Source: Pseudomonas sp. sp1636 (lineage in GTDB: Bacteria; Pseudomonadota; Gammaproteobacteria; Pseudomonadales; Pseudomonadaceae). Taken from it: 64,000 nucleotides of DNA. The notes beneath the pieces were generated by a model. The model searched no databases, was not told where the DNA came from, and saw nothing but the letters and a program-made list of their open reading frames with translations. The position numbers and the translations under genes are program-made. Location of the stretch: NCBI RefSeq assembly GCF_030376615.1, contig NZ_JARRAB010000008.1:1-64000 (forward strand), written 5' to 3'. Positions 39,430 to 52,783 of this stretch are shown here, piece after piece. Within the stretch, counting starts at the first letter, position 1, and the number at the start of each line of letters is the position of its first letter.

Positions 39430-40446
39430 TCAGGCCAGCTGCACGTCTTCCGCCGGGACGATGAGGATGCCGGCGCGCAGACCGTTTTTCACCTTGGGGT
39501 TGGGGAAAATGATTCGCGCATTCGGCTCTTCCACTACCCAGCGGGTACCGGCCATATCCTCGGCAAGCAGATAGCCGAGCGGCAGCTGGCTGAAATTTTC
39601 GACGTCCACCGGCAGGTGCAAGCGGAAGGTGTCGCTGTGCTTGATGACTTCCCGCGCCACGGTGAACAACTGCAGCCCGCTCAGTTCGGCGCCTTGCGCT
39701 TGCGGCTCTGGCTCGCAGCCTTCGATGATGTACTGCAGACGCTGTTCGAGCCGCTCCAGATTGACCTGCTGGTTCTGGCCGAAGGCACGCGCCTTGCCCA
39801 GTTCCAGGGTGAAAGCTTCGGCGCCCAGCTGCGTGTAAGTGTAAGCGCTGAAGGTGATCGAACTCTTGTTGTGCAGCAGCACCGCCTCGATCCCCGCCGC
39901 ATTCAAGCGGGCCAGTTCGCGCAGACTGCGCGGCCGCCCCGCCTGCCAGGGATACAGGGCGAACTGCTCGATTTTCGAGGCGCGGATCGCGGTATGCAGG
40001 TCGTAGTGCAGGCGGGTACGTTCGGGCTTGCTGAAGAAAGTCGCGGCCAGATGCTCGAGCTCACAGGCACGCATGGCCTCGGCACCGGCATGCTGCTCGT
40101 GCTGGCCGTTGAACAGGCGATTGATGTCCTGCTCGATATAACGCTCGCCGCGGCGGATCGCCGGCGGATTGCCGAACAGGAAGAGGATCCGTGCGCGCGG
40201 CTTCAGCTCGCCACGGGCAATACCGTGCAGCAGGCGGTCGAGCAATTCGATGGGGGCGGTTTCATTGCCGTGGATGCCGGCCGAGAGCAGCAGATCCAGG
40301 CCATTGTCGCTGGCCGCCGGCGGCGTCACTTCCAGCGCGCCTTCGGCCAGCCAGCGCAAACGCGCGCCCTCGGGCGTCAGCTGGATCTTCGCTGCCGGTT
40401 CAAAGCCGGCCAAGGTCAGTTCAAGCAGTTTGCCGAGGGCAAGCAT
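39430..40446 (-). CDS. astE: Succinylglutamate desuccinylase
   Basis: A 338-residue zinc hydrolase, the last step of the arginine succinyltransferase pathway (N-succinylglutamate to glutamate and succinate). The zinc ligands are in GIHGNETAP (His and Glu) and the later His in [10 protein letters not shown]. It starts at ATG 40446, 10 bases after the small acidic gene; the frame opens at 40608 but that part reads through the neighbour. It is the end of the aru operon. Confidence 0.94.
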   Translation of the reverse strand: MLALGKLLELTLAGFEPAAKIQLTPEGARLRWLAEGALEVTPPAASDNGLDLLLSAGIHGNETAPIELLDRLLHGIARGELKPRARILFLFGNPPAIRRGERYIEQDINRLFNGQHEQHAGAEAMRACELEHLAATFFSKPERTRLHYDLHTAIRASKIEQFALYPWQAGRPRSLRELARLNAAGIEAVLLHNKSSITFSAYTYTQLGAEAFTLELGKARAFGQNQQVNLERLEQRLQYIIEGCEPEPQAQGAELSGLQLFTVAREVIKHSDTFRLHLPVDVENFSQLPLGYLLAEDMAGTRWVVEEPNARIIFPNPKVKNGLRAGILIVPAEDVQLA

Positions 40447-40456
40447 AGGAGTTACC

Positions 40457-40741
40457 TCAATCGTGATTGCAGTCTGGGCCGTGCACGTGCTCGTCGTCGC
40501 CGGGCTCGCCCGGCTCCATCTCCAGCTCCAGGCTGACCAGGTTGGTGGCCAGCGGGCGCAGCAGCAGGTTGGCGTACTCGGCCGCACCCTCCTCCACGTC
40601 CACGCCAATCATCAACTGGTTATTGCCAACCTGCTGAAACCAGACTTCCTGGCCCTGCCACATGACGGCAAAACGGGTGCAGGTGGTTTCCAGCTGGGTG
40701 CCATCTTCATCTTCGAGAATCAGTTGCAGGACATCGGACAT
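40457..40741 (-). CDS. Small acidic hypothetical protein in the aru operon
   Basis: A 94-residue acidic protein ([17 protein letters not shown]...), with strands in the first two-thirds and an acidic tail ending [11 protein letters not shown], whose His, Cys and Asp could bind metal. It lies between astB and astE. I recall the same gene at the same place in P. aeruginosa (PA0900). No enzymatic role in arginine breakdown is known; conservation of position suggests a link. Confidence 0.8.
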   Translation of the reverse strand: MSDVLQLILEDEDGTQLETTCTRFAVMWQGQEVWFQQVGNNQLMIGVDVEEGAAEYANLLLRPLATNLVSLELEMEPGEPGDDEHVHGPDCNHD

Positions 40742-40820
40742 TATTCAAAGCTCCACGCTATAAGCCACAAGCAGCAAGTTTAGAACGCCAAGCGTGCGCT
40801 TGAGGCTGCTGGCTTGCCGC

Positions 40821-42166
40821 TCAGTTCAATTGAAAAGGATAAACCGCACCCAGTTTAAGGATCTGGGTCAATTCATCCAATGCCGTGCGGCATTCAATTA
40901 GCAATTGCGGATCGGCCAATTCGCTCTCGCGGAGGCTATCGCGGTAGTGCTTGTCGACCCAGACGTTGAGCGTGTCATACAGCTGCGGGGTCATGATCAC
41001 CCCCGGATTCACCGCCGCCAGCTCATTGTCCTTGAGCGCCACGCGCAGACGCAGGCAGGCCGGGCCGCCGCCGTTCTGCATGCTTTGCTTGAGGTCGAAC
41101 ACCTTGACCTCGCGAATCGGCCCGCTGCCGCTGGTGAGCCGCTGCAGGTAATTCCACACATTGCCGTTGTTGCGGCACTCCTCCGGCACGATCAGCAACA
41201 TGCCGCCGTCGGCGCGCGACAACAACTGGCTGTTGAACAGGTAGGACTTCACCGCGTCCTCTACCGTGACTGCATCGCGCGGCACGCACACCGCTTGCAG
41301 GTTGCCGCCACGACGGCCGAGCTTGTCGCCCAGCTCGGCCAGCACCTTGTCGGTGTCGAGGAAGGCGTCCTGGTGATAGAACAGCACTTCGCCGTTACCC
41401 ACCGCGATCACGTCGTTGTGGAATACGCCCTGATCGATCACCGCCGGGTTCTGCTGAGCATAGACCACGCCCTCCTCGCTCAGACCATGCAGGCGGGCGA
41501 CGGCCTGGGAAGCTTCCAGGGTCTGCCGCGCCGGGTAACGCTGCGGTGCCGGGAAGCGGCTGTCGAAGGCGCTGCGGCCGAACACGAAAAACTCCACCCC
41601 GGCCTCGCCATAACCCTTGCAGAAGCGCGTGTGGTTGGCCGCGCCCTCGTCACCGAACTGCCCCACCGCCGGCAGCGCCGGGTGATGGGCGAAATGCTGA
41701 GCGTTGGCGAACATGGCGCCGAGCACGCGGCTGGTGGTCGGGTGCTCGATGCTGCGGTGGAATTTGCAGTTGAGGTTGGCGGCGGTGAAATGCACCCGGC
41801 CGTCGGCGGTATCGGCACTGGGGCTGACGGTGCAGGCGTTGGCCGTCCACATGCTCGAGGCCGAGCAGCTTGCCACCAATAAAGGCATGGCCTGTTTCGC
41901 CGCCCGCTCGATCACCTGGGCATCGCTGCCGGTGAAGCCGAGGCGGCGCAGCACCGCCACATCCGGACGTTCCTGCGGGGCCAGCACGCCCTGCTTGAAG
42001 CCCATCTCCATCAGCGCCTTCATCTTCGCCAGACCTTGCTTGGCGGCTTGCTTCGGGCTGGAGGCGGCCTGGCTGTTGCTCTGCGAAGCGACGTTGCCGT
42101 AGGACAGGCCGCCGTAGTTGTGGGTCGGGCCGACCAAACCGTCGAAATTCATTTCATAGGCGGACA

Positions 42167-42167
<1 letters not shown>
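40821..42167 (-). CDS. astB: N-succinylarginine dihydrolase
   Basis: A 448-residue amidinotransferase-fold enzyme converting N2-succinylarginine to succinylornithine, CO2 and ammonia. It begins [22 protein letters not shown]. The catalytic Cys lies in [12 protein letters not shown] near residue 370, with the family His in HNDVIAVGN near 248. The ATG overlaps the astD stop (TAATG), so the genes are coupled. Confidence 0.96.
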
Positions 42168-43636
<1,469 letters not shown>

Positions 43637-43726
43637 TTATCACTCCCAGCCATTTCATCACCCGGCGTTGCGCCGGGCATGCTCTTCGATCGAACGCTCC
43701 GGATCGGCTCCAGGCGCTTCGGGTAT

Positions 43727-44743
43727 TCAGCCACGGGCCGACAGCGGCACCGCTCTCACCTGGTCGCCGACCGACAACTGCAAGCGCTTGGCGGTCAACG
43801 GATCGACCACCAGGGTGCCGGCGGCCAGACGCGCCGCGCCCACGGCAATACGGCAGTCTTCGCGCTTGCGGTTGTGAATCAGGAACACCGTGGCGTCATC
43901 GCCCGGCGTACCTATGGCCAACACCAGTGCCTGGCTGTCGCGTACGGCACGGATTTTCGCGGTTTCCGCTTCGATGGCCGGACCGGCGTCGAAGATGTCG
44001 ACATAACCCTGATAGCTGAAGCCTTCGCCCTTGAGCATGGCCAGCGCCGGCTCGGTATTCGGGTGCACGCGACCGATGATGTTGCGCGCGTCTTCGGAGA
44101 GAAAGCAGGTGTAGAGCGGGAACTTGGGCATCAACTCGGCGATGAAAGCCTTGTTGCCGACCCCGGTCAGGTAGTCCGCCTGGCTGAACTCCATCTTGAA
44201 GAAGTGCCGACCCAGGCTTTCCCAGAACGGCGAACGGCCGTGTTCGTCGGACATGCCGCGCATCTCGGCGATCACCTTGTCGCCGAACAACTCGCCGAAC
44301 TCGGCGATAAACAGGAAGCGTGCCTTGGACAACAGACGGCCATTGAGCCCCGTGCGGTGATCGGCACGCAGGAACAGCGAACAGAGTTCGGAGTTGCCGG
44401 TCAGGTCGTTGGCCAGGAACAGGGTGGGGATTTCCCGGTGAATGTTCAGCTCCTGGGAGGCACTCACGGTCAGGCCGACGCGATAGTTGTACCAGGGCTC
44501 GCGTTTGCCGACGGCGCCGGCAATCGCCGAAATGCCGACCACCTTGCCGTCGTCGTCCTCGAGCACGAACAGGTAATCCGCGTCGGCCCGCTCGGCCTCA
44601 CCGCGGAAGGCTTTTTCTGCCCAGCCGACCCGGTGCGCCAGGCGCGCCTCGTTGGCCGGCAGGGTGGTCAGGCCGGCGCCGGTGCTGCGCGCCAGGTCTA
44701 ACAAGGCCGGAAGATCGGCACTGCGTACGGGACGAACGATCAT
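43727..44743 (-). CDS. aruG: Arginine N-succinyltransferase, subunit beta (AstA)
   Basis: A 338-residue acyltransferase of the AstA family, starting MIVRPVRSADLPALLDLARSTG. With its paralogue AruF it forms the first enzyme of the pathway, succinylating the alpha-amino group of arginine (and ornithine in Pseudomonas). Conserved stretches include LFLRADHRTGLNGRLLSKARF and MSDEHGRSPFWESLGRHFF. It stands 11 bases after aruF. Confidence 0.95.
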   Translation of the reverse strand: MIVRPVRSADLPALLDLARSTGAGLTTLPANEARLAHRVGWAEKAFRGEAERADADYLFVLEDDDGKVVGISAIAGAVGKREPWYNYRVGLTVSASQELNIHREIPTLFLANDLTGNSELCSLFLRADHRTGLNGRLLSKARFLFIAEFGELFGDKVIAEMRGMSDEHGRSPFWESLGRHFFKMEFSQADYLTGVGNKAFIAELMPKFPLYTCFLSEDARNIIGRVHPNTEPALAMLKGEGFSYQGYVDIFDAGPAIEAETAKIRAVRDSQALVLAIGTPGDDATVFLIHNRKREDCRIAVGAARLAAGTLVVDPLTAKRLQLSVGDQVRAVPLSARG

Positions 44744-44754
44744 GCACTAACTCC

Positions 44755-45771
44755 TTAAACCGCAACCAGACGCACGCTGGCGCCCTCGCCGACGCCGAGG
44801 GCTTCGGCAGTTTCAAGACTGAGGGTAACCGGCTTACCCGGCACCCAATCCAGATCCGCAACTACCGCGCGAAAATCCTGCAGCAGACCGTTGCTCACCA
44901 GATACGGGCGACCGCCCTTGCCCGGTTCGCCGAGCTTGACCGGCACCACACGGCTCTGGGCGATGGTGCGGATGCCCGAGGTGCGCGCATGCAGGGTCGG
45001 CCCGCCGTCGAAGATGTCGATGTAGTGATCGGTCTCGAAGCCCTCGCGCATCAGGATGTCGAAGGTCACCTGGGCCCGCGGGTGCACCTGGCCCATGGCC
45101 TCCTGCGCCGCATCGGGCAGCAGCGGCACATAGATCGGGTAGTGCGGCATCAGTTCGGCGAGGAAGGTGCGGCTCTTCAGCCCACACAGGCGCTCGGCCT
45201 CGGTGTAGTTCATGTCGAAGAAGTTGCGCCCCACCGCATCCCAGAACGGCGAGTCGCCGGCCTCGTCGCTGTGACCGACGATCTCCACCACCACCGAATC
45301 GGCGAAACGCTCCGGATGATTGGCGACGAACAGCAGCCGCCCCCGGGAATTCAGCTCCGAGCAGACGCTGCCGACCAGCGGCCGCTCGACGTAGAAACTG
45401 GTCAACAGGCTGTTGCCGGTGAGGTCGTGGCACAACGAGAGCACATGGATCTTGTTGTGGATCTTCAGCTCGCGGGAGTTGTGCACGAAAGTTTCGTTAC
45501 GAAAGCTGTAGAACGGCTCGGAATAACCGGCCGAGGCGACGACCCCGGAACAACCGATCAGGCGCCCGCTCTCGCTGTCTTCGAGGACGAAGAAGTAGCT
45601 CTCCTCGCCGTTGAAACTGACTTCGGCGGCGAAGGACGCCTCGGAGGTGGCGATCTTGTCGCGCAGGCGATCGGTATCGTCCGGCAGCGAAGTCACACCT
45701 ACCGGGCTGTCCGCGGCGAGACGCTGCACTTCACTCAGGTCGGCCATTTGCGCGGGGCGCATCACCAGCAT
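44755..45771 (-). CDS. aruF: Arginine/ornithine N-succinyltransferase, subunit alpha
   Basis: A 338-residue paralogue of AruG with the same fold and landmarks: MLVMRPAQMADLSEVQRLA at the start and GHSDEAGDSPFWDAVGRNFF later. The equal length and adjacency fit a heteromeric enzyme. I chose ATG 45771 since the family begins there; the frame opens at 45906 with no similarity. It lies 181 bases after aruC. Confidence 0.95.
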   Translation of the reverse strand: MLVMRPAQMADLSEVQRLAADSPVGVTSLPDDTDRLRDKIATSEASFAAEVSFNGEESYFFVLEDSESGRLIGCSGVVASAGYSEPFYSFRNETFVHNSRELKIHNKIHVLSLCHDLTGNSLLTSFYVERPLVGSVCSELNSRGRLLFVANHPERFADSVVVEIVGHSDEAGDSPFWDAVGRNFFDMNYTEAERLCGLKSRTFLAELMPHYPIYVPLLPDAAQEAMGQVHPRAQVTFDILMREGFETDHYIDIFDGGPTLHARTSGIRTIAQSRVVPVKLGEPGKGGRPYLVSNGLLQDFRAVVADLDWVPGKPVTLSLETAEALGVGEGASVRLVAV

Positions 45772-45952
45772 GGTGTCACTCCTTCTCAAGAAAAGCTCCA
45801 AGCCGCTCAACGCGAGCCGCCCGGAGAAAACCGTAACCCGAAGGCCACAGCACACACGGAGACAGTCATCCCTGCAATTAGCCCGGCTTATCCATAAGCC
45901 AAGCAAGCGCAGCCCGTGGCGAGCGCAAGCGGATCGCCGCCGGGCTGTCGAC

Positions 45953-47341
<1,389 letters not shown>

Positions 47342-47484
47342 TTAAACGCTGTTCGCCACCGAGTGGCACCGCCCATGCAATTTACCCGGCAGCTGACCGA
47401 ACGGTTTTCGCAGGCCGTTGCAAACCTGCCGCGCGCGGCCAGGCAGCGCCGCAACGCAGCAACAGCCGCCGGGTATCCCGAACT

Positions 47485-48687
47485 CTAGGCCGTGATCGAC
47501 TGGCTCTGCGCCAGCGGCGGGCGGGCGAGCCCCAGGAACTCGCTCAAGTCGGCTTTCCGCGCCATCGCATCCTGATAACCCAGCTCGATCAGCTCGTTGC
47601 AATAGCCGGCCTCGAACAGCAAATAGCTGAGCACGCCCGCACCGCCAGCCTTGGTCGCCCCCGGCCCACGCAGGAACAGACGCAGCACCGCCGACAGCTC
47701 GTGGCGATGGCGTGCGGCAATCGCATCCAGCGGCTGGCTCGGCGAAACCACCAACACCTCCACCGGACTCAGCCCCAGGCCGCGCGGGCGCTGCTCCGGC
47801 GGGATCAGCTCGCTCATCCGATTGAGCCGCTCGAGCAGCTCGATGTCGCCTTCCAGGTTGTCGATAAAGGTGCTGTTGAGCATGTGCCCGCCGATTTGCG
47901 CCAGGCTCGGCGGCTTAACCACCTGGGTTCTGGGAGCGCCAGCGTTGGCCGGCGCACCCGGTGGATTGTCACTGACGCCGACCACCAGCACCCGGGTCGC
48001 ACCCAGGTGCAACGCCGGACTGATAGGCGCGGACTGGCGCACCGCGCCGTCGCCGAAATATTCGCGATTGATCTTCACCGGCGGGAACAGCAATGGAATA
48101 GAAGAGCTGGCCAGTAGATGGTCGACGGACAAGCGGGTTGGCACGCCGACCCGGCGATGGCGCATCCAGGGGTCGATGGTGGCGCGCCCCTGATAGAAGG
48201 TCACGGCATGCCCGGACTCGTAGCCGAACGCCGTCACCGCCACCGCGCGCAGCTGACGCTGGCGAACCGAAGCGGCGATCCCGGAAAAATCCAGCTCGCG
48301 CTGGAGCAATTCGCGCAACGGCGAACTGTCGAGCAACGCCACCGGCACCTGCCCGCCCAACCCCAGCAAGCTGTGACCGATAAAGCGACTGGCCTGGCGC
48401 ACCACCCCCCGCCAATCGCTGCGATACACCTGATGCGTATGAAAACCCTGCCAGACGCTGGTCAGGCGGCGAACCGCCTCGCCAAAATGCAACGCCCCGC
48501 ACGCCAGGCCGACCGCGTTGATCGCCCCCGCCGAGGTGCCGACGATCACCGGAAATGGATTCTGCGTGGCATCCGGCAACAAATCGGCAATCGCCGCCAG
48601 CACCCCGACCTGATAGGCCGCCCGCGCGCCGCCACCCGAAAGAATCAAGCCGGTGACCGGCTGGCAGGAGGGAGTGTCTGGCGTCAT
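47485..48687 (-). CDS. Patatin-like phospholipase family protein
   Basis: A 400-residue serine acylhydrolase with the patatin fold. The oxyanion motif GGGARAAYQ lies near residue 18, the nucleophile elbow GTSAG near 50, and the catalytic Asp in FGDGAVRQ near 212. The C-terminal third is helical and specific to this subfamily. No signal peptide is seen, so it probably acts in the cytoplasm or at the inner membrane. The substrate is unknown; lipid A acyltransferase is the upstream neighbour 104 bases away. Confidence 0.88.
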   Translation of the reverse strand: MTPDTPSCQPVTGLILSGGGARAAYQVGVLAAIADLLPDATQNPFPVIVGTSAGAINAVGLACGALHFGEAVRRLTSVWQGFHTHQVYRSDWRGVVRQASRFIGHSLLGLGGQVPVALLDSSPLRELLQRELDFSGIAASVRQRQLRAVAVTAFGYESGHAVTFYQGRATIDPWMRHRRVGVPTRLSVDHLLASSSIPLLFPPVKINREYFGDGAVRQSAPISPALHLGATRVLVVGVSDNPPGAPANAGAPRTQVVKPPSLAQIGGHMLNSTFIDNLEGDIELLERLNRMSELIPPEQRPRGLGLSPVEVLVVSPSQPLDAIAARHRHELSAVLRLFLRGPGATKAGGAGVLSYLLFEAGYCNELIELGYQDAMARKADLSEFLGLARPPLAQSQSITA

Positions 48688-48791
48688 AGGCGGGTTCCGA
48701 ATTCTTTAACTGGCAACCTGGAGACGGCCAGGCATGAAAGACACGCAGGGGGCGCCGCCCCATCCACGCCGAGCCGATGCTAACGCAGCGT

Positions 48792-49721
48792 CTACCTGCG
48801 GCGCTTGCGATAAAGCTTCGCCTCGCCCGGCGGGCGCGTCTTGAAGCGCCGGTGTGCCCACAGGTACTGCTCCGGTTGCTGGCGAATCGCCGCCTCGATC
48901 CACTGATTGATGCGCAAACAGTCGGCCTCCTCGCTTTCCCCGGGGAAATCCGCCAACGGCGGGTGCACCACCACCTTATAACCGGAGCCGTCGGCCAGCC
49001 GGGTCTGGGTGAAGGGGATCACCCGCGCCCGGCCCAGGCGGGCAAACTTGCTGGTCGCCGTCACCGTCGCGGCCGGCACGCCGAACAGCGGCACGAAAAT
49101 ACTGCGCTGGGCGCCATAATCCTGATCCGGCGCGTACCAGATCACCTTGCCGGCGCGCAGCAGTTTGAGCATGCCGCGCACATCGTCGCGCTCGATCACC
49201 CCCTGCAGGCGCTGCTCGCGGCCACGGCGCTGGATATAATCGAACAGCGGATTCTTGTGCGGGCGGTACATGCCGTACATGTCCTGCTGCATGCCCAACA
49301 GACCGCCGCCCATCTCCAGGGTGGTGAAGTGCAGGGCCATCAGCAGCACGCCCTGGCCCTCGGCTTCGGCCGCGCGCAGGTGTTCGAGCCCCTCGATCTG
49401 CCCCAGTTTGCCCAGCCGCGCCGCCGGCCACCACCAACTGATCGCCATTTCGAAGAAGGTCATGCCGGTCGAGGCGAAGTTTTCCCGCAACAAGCTGGCG
49501 CGCTCGCGAGCCGACAACTCGGGAAAACACAGCTCCAGGTTGCGCGCGGCAATCGCCCGGCGCGAACCGGCCAGGCGATACATCAACCCACCGAGCCGGC
49601 GCCCCAGCCACATCAACCACGAATAAGGCCAGAGCGCGAGCAGCCACAACAGGCCAAGCCCCAGCCATAACGGCCAGAAACGCGGGTGCAGGAAATAGGC
49701 ACGAAAGACTGGACGATCCAT
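48792..49721 (-). CDS. LpxL/HtrB-type lipid A acyltransferase
   Basis: A 309-residue inner-membrane acyltransferase. An N-terminal membrane anchor (about 10-40) is followed by the LpxL/HtrB core with the HX4E catalytic motif in [11 protein letters not shown] (about 125-135) and WYAPDQDYG typical of the family. It adds a secondary acyl chain to lipid A. The start at 49721 ([16 protein letters not shown]) fits the family; an upstream frame opens at 49787. It diverges from minC, the familiar Pseudomonas order. Confidence 0.92.
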   Translation of the reverse strand: MDRPVFRAYFLHPRFWPLWLGLGLLWLLALWPYSWLMWLGRRLGGLMYRLAGSRRAIAARNLELCFPELSARERASLLRENFASTGMTFFEMAISWWWPAARLGKLGQIEGLEHLRAAEAEGQGVLLMALHFTTLEMGGGLLGMQQDMYGMYRPHKNPLFDYIQRRGREQRLQGVIERDDVRGMLKLLRAGKVIWYAPDQDYGAQRSIFVPLFGVPAATVTATSKFARLGRARVIPFTQTRLADGSGYKVVVHPPLADFPGESEEADCLRINQWIEAAIRQQPEQYLWAHRRFKTRPPGEAKLYRKRRR

Positions 49722-49875
49722 CAACGATCCCGAGCAAAGCATAAAGCCCGACATTCTAGCACCGGCGTTTTGCCAGACGTTACGCAAAGACTCGGCCCGG
49801 CTTGCAGCCCAGCGGGGTTATCGCTATAAGTCCGGGCTACTTTCGTCACGACCGACAAGGCGTATCAGGCAGACC

Positions 49876-50616
49876 ATGAGCCAAGCCGATCTACTCGAGC
49901 AAGACCCCGTATTCCAGCTCAAGGGCAGCATGCTGGCCATCACCGTGATGGAACTGGCACACAACGACCTCGACCGTCTCGATCAGCAACTGGCGGGCAA
50001 AGTCGCCCAGGCCCCGAACTTCTTCAGCAATACCCCGCTGGTACTGGCCCTGGACAAGCTGCCGGAAGGCGAAGGCAGCCTCGACCTGGGCGCCCTGATG
50101 GCCCTGTGCCGCAACCATGGCCTGCGCACCCTGGCCGTGCGCGCCAACCGCGAAGATGACATCGCCGCCGCCAGCGCCTTGGACTTGCCGGTGCTGCCGC
50201 CCTCCGGCGCCCGCGAGCGCCCGGTCGATCCGACCGGCGGTAGCAGTACCGCGAAAAAGCCGGAAAAGCCCGCAGAACCCGAGGTCAAGCCGAGCAAGAT
50301 CATCACCAGCCCGGTGCGCGGCGGCCAGCAGGTCTATGCTCAGGGCGGCGACCTGATCGTCCTGGCAGCGGTCAGCGCCGGCGCGGAACTTCTCGCCGAC
50401 GGCAACATCCATGTTTACGCGCCCATGCGCGGTCGCGCCCTGGCCGGCATCAAGGGCAACACCAAGGCACGCATCTTTTGCCAGCAGATGGGCGCGGAAT
50501 TGCTGTCCGTCGCCGGCCAATACAAGGTCGCCGAAGACCTGCGCCGCGACCCGTTATGGGGCGAGGCGGTACAGGTCAGCTTGTCGGGTGACGTGTTGAA
50601 CATCACCCGCCTTTAA
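49876..50616 (+). CDS. minC: Septum site-determining protein MinC
   Basis: A 246-residue FtsZ antagonist. The N-terminal domain (about 1-110) inhibits FtsZ; a Pro/Lys-rich linker follows; the C-terminal beta-helix (about 140-246, [33 protein letters not shown] split over its turns) dimerises and binds MinD. First gene of minCDE, divergent from the acyltransferase. Confidence 0.96.
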   Translation: MSQADLLEQDPVFQLKGSMLAITVMELAHNDLDRLDQQLAGKVAQAPNFFSNTPLVLALDKLPEGEGSLDLGALMALCRNHGLRTLAVRANREDDIAAASALDLPVLPPSGARERPVDPTGGSSTAKKPEKPAEPEVKPSKIITSPVRGGQQVYAQGGDLIVLAAVSAGAELLADGNIHVYAPMRGRALAGIKGNTKARIFCQQMGAELLSVAGQYKVAEDLRRDPLWGEAVQVSLSGDVLNITRL

Positions 50617-50716
50617 CGGATACTGCCGCCAATTTTCAGGGACATAAAAAGGCATCTGGAAGCCGCGCACGGCTGTCGGATTCCCGTCTTTCTTCACACT
50701 TTTGGGGTGAATCACC

Positions 50717-51529
50717 TTGGCCAAGATCCTCGTAGTCACTTCCGGCAAGGGTGGCGTGGGTAAAACCACCACCAGCGCCGCCATCGGTACCGGCCTCGCC
50801 CTGCGCGGGCACAAAACGGTCATTGTCGACTTCGACGTCGGCCTGCGTAACCTCGACCTGATCATGGGCTGCGAGCGGCGTGTGGTGTATGACTTCGTCA
50901 ACGTGGTCAACGGCGAAGCCACCCTGAGCCAGGCACTGATCAAAGACAAGCGTCTGGAAAACCTCTACGTGCTGGCCGCCAGCCAGACTCGCGACAAAGA
51001 CGCGCTGACCGAAGAAGGCGTGGAAAAAGTCCTCAACGAACTGCGCGAAAACTTCGAATACGTGGTCTGCGATTCGCCGGCCGGGATCGAAAAAGGCGCC
51101 CACCTGGCGATGTACTTCGCCGATGAGGCGATTGTCGTGACCAATCCGGAAGTTTCCTCGGTGCGCGACTCCGACCGCATGCTCGGCCTGCTGGCGAGCA
51201 AATCGCGCCGCGCCGTGAACGGCGAAGAGCCGATCAAGGAACACCTGCTGCTGACCCGCTACAACCCCGAGCGCGTGACCCGCGGCGAAATGCTCGGCGT
51301 GGAAGACGTCGAGGAAATCCTCGCCATCCGCCTGCTCGGCGTGATCCCGGAATCGCAAGCCGTGCTGAAAGCCTCCAACCAGGGCGTACCGGTCATCCTC
51401 GATGACCAAAGCGACGCTGGCCAGGCCTACAGCGATGCCGTCGACCGCCTGCTCGGCAAGGAAGTTGCCCACCGCTTTCTCGATGTGCAGAAGAAAGGAC
51501 TCATGCAACGCTTGTTTGGAGCTCGCTAA
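50717..51529 (+). CDS. minD: Septum site-determining ATPase MinD
   Basis: A 270-residue membrane-associated ATPase with the deviant Walker [12 protein letters not shown] and the C-terminal amphipathic helix ending LMQRLFGAR. It starts at a TTG codon: the next ATG is far inside, and the TTG yields the universally conserved [13 protein letters not shown] start, so the rare start is well supported. It recruits MinC and oscillates with MinE to keep the Z ring at mid-cell. Its stop overlaps minE. Confidence 0.97.
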   Translation: MAKILVVTSGKGGVGKTTTSAAIGTGLALRGHKTVIVDFDVGLRNLDLIMGCERRVVYDFVNVVNGEATLSQALIKDKRLENLYVLAASQTRDKDALTEEGVEKVLNELRENFEYVVCDSPAGIEKGAHLAMYFADEAIVVTNPEVSSVRDSDRMLGLLASKSRRAVNGEEPIKEHLLLTRYNPERVTRGEMLGVEDVEEILAIRLLGVIPESQAVLKASNQGVPVILDDQSDAGQAYSDAVDRLLGKEVAHRFLDVQKKGLMQRLFGAR

Positions 51530-51783
51530 TGAATATTTTTGACTTCTTTCGTGAACGCAAAAAAGAAACCACTGCGTCCATTGCGAAAGAGCGTCTGCAG
51601 ATCATCGTCGCCCACGAGCGCGGCCAGCGCAGCCAGCCGGACTACCTGCCGGCCCTGCAAAAAGAACTGGTCGAGGTGATTCGCAAGTACGTCAACATCG
51701 AATCGGATAACGTGCAGGTCGCCCTGGAAAACCAGGGCAGCTGTTCGATCCTGGAACTCAACATCACCCTGCCAGATCGTTGA
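51529..51783 (+). CDS. minE: Cell division topological specificity factor MinE
   Basis: An 84-residue protein that stimulates MinD ATPase. It has the N-terminal membrane/MinD-binding section ([24 protein letters not shown]) with [10 protein letters not shown], and the C-terminal dimerisation domain. Its ATG overlaps the minD stop (TAATG). Confidence 0.96.
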   Translation: MNIFDFFRERKKETTASIAKERLQIIVAHERGQRSQPDYLPALQKELVEVIRKYVNIESDNVQVALENQGSCSILELNITLPDR

Positions 51784-51800
51784 TTGGCTGAGAGCCAGAG

Positions 51801-51829
51801 ACGGCGGCCATGGCCGCCGTTTCTATTTG
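51801..51829 (+). terminator. Probable terminator after minE
   Basis: A perfect 20-base palindrome ACGGCGGCCATGGCCGCCGT is followed by TTCTATTTG. The loop must be very small or the stem partly open and the T tract is short, so read-through into rluA is possible. Confidence 0.5.
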
Positions 51830-51839
51830 TGGAAGAGCC

Positions 51840-52475
51840 ATGCCGCTGTCGAACATCGAAATTCTCCACCAGGACGCCGCCCTGCTGGTGATCAACAAGC
51901 CCACCCTGCTGCTCTCGGTGCCCGGCCGCGCCGATGACAACAAGGATTGCCTGGTCACCCGCCTGCAAAACAACGGTTACCCGGAGGCGCGCATCGTCCA
52001 CCGCCTGGATTGGGAAACCTCGGGGATCATCGTCCTCGCCCGTGACGTCGACAGCCACCGCGAGCTGTCGCGGCAGTTCCACGACCGCGAGACGGAAAAG
52101 GCCTACACCGCCCTGTGCTGGGGCCAGCCCGAACAGGACAGCGGCAGCATCGACCTGCCGCTGCGCTACGACCCGCCGAGCAAGCCGCGGCATGTGGTCG
52201 ACCATGAACTGGGCAAACACGCCCTGACCCACTGGCGCGTGCTCGAGCGTTGCGGCGACTATTGCCGGGTCGAATTGACCCCGATCACCGGCCGCTCGCA
52301 CCAGCTGCGCGTGCACATGCTGTCGATCGGCCACCCGCTGCTCGGCGACGCCCTCTACGCCCCGCCCCAAGCCCTGGCCGCCTACCCGCGCCTGTGCCTG
52401 CACGCCTGCATGCTCGGCCTGACCCACCCGCACAGCGGCGAACGCCTGCGCTTCGACTGCCCCGCGCCGTTCTAA
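51840..52475 (+). CDS. rluA: Dual-specificity RNA pseudouridine synthase RluA
   Basis: A 211-residue pseudouridine synthase, the size of E. coli RluA, which modifies 23S rRNA U746 and tRNA U32. The catalytic Asp is in HRLDWETSG (about residue 62) and the RNA-binding end in ITGRSHQLRVHM. ATG 51840 follows GGAAGAG; an in-frame ATG lies 30 bases earlier inside the terminator palindrome. It follows minE, as in other Pseudomonas. Confidence 0.95.
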   Translation: MPLSNIEILHQDAALLVINKPTLLLSVPGRADDNKDCLVTRLQNNGYPEARIVHRLDWETSGIIVLARDVDSHRELSRQFHDRETEKAYTALCWGQPEQDSGSIDLPLRYDPPSKPRHVVDHELGKHALTHWRVLERCGDYCRVELTPITGRSHQLRVHMLSIGHPLLGDALYAPPQALAAYPRLCLHACMLGLTHPHSGERLRFDCPAPF

Positions 52476-52783
52476 CGACCAGTGCCAAACAATAGGCAAT
52501 TTACCCGTCAGCTGTTGCAACTCGCTGCATAGCAACATGGGATCTACGCGAGAGCCTCCGGGGCGCATACCCGGGCGGGCGCGGGAACGATCGCCAGGCC
52601 GCCCCCTAACGCGCAGGAGCGGTGCGGAGCTTATTACCTGCCGGCATACTTCATTCGATAACGTTCTTAAACAAGCTCTTGAAGCCGCAGCGGATCGCCA
52701 ACATATAACCGTTAGCGGGGCTTGAGGCCCGGCCTTGAGCACCGCAAACAAGTCCCTGGTCAATACTCCACAGGAGGTTTGCG
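52476..52783 (+). other. Leader region of the small heat-shock gene cluster
   Basis: About 310 bases with no gene. The distal part contains the sigma-32-like promoter listed separately. AGGAGG precedes the first Hsp20 start. Whether the leader folds into a thermosensor over the ribosome site could not be tested here. Confidence 0.45.
52678..52708 (+). promoter_or_regulatory. Possible sigma-32 promoter of the Hsp20 cluster
   Basis: CTTGAA (a perfect -35 core for the heat-shock sigma factor) is followed after 14-15 bases by CCAACATATAA, an imperfect match to the CCCCATnT -10. It lies about 80 bases before the first Hsp20 gene, which fits. Only the -35 is convincing. Confidence 0.42.
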
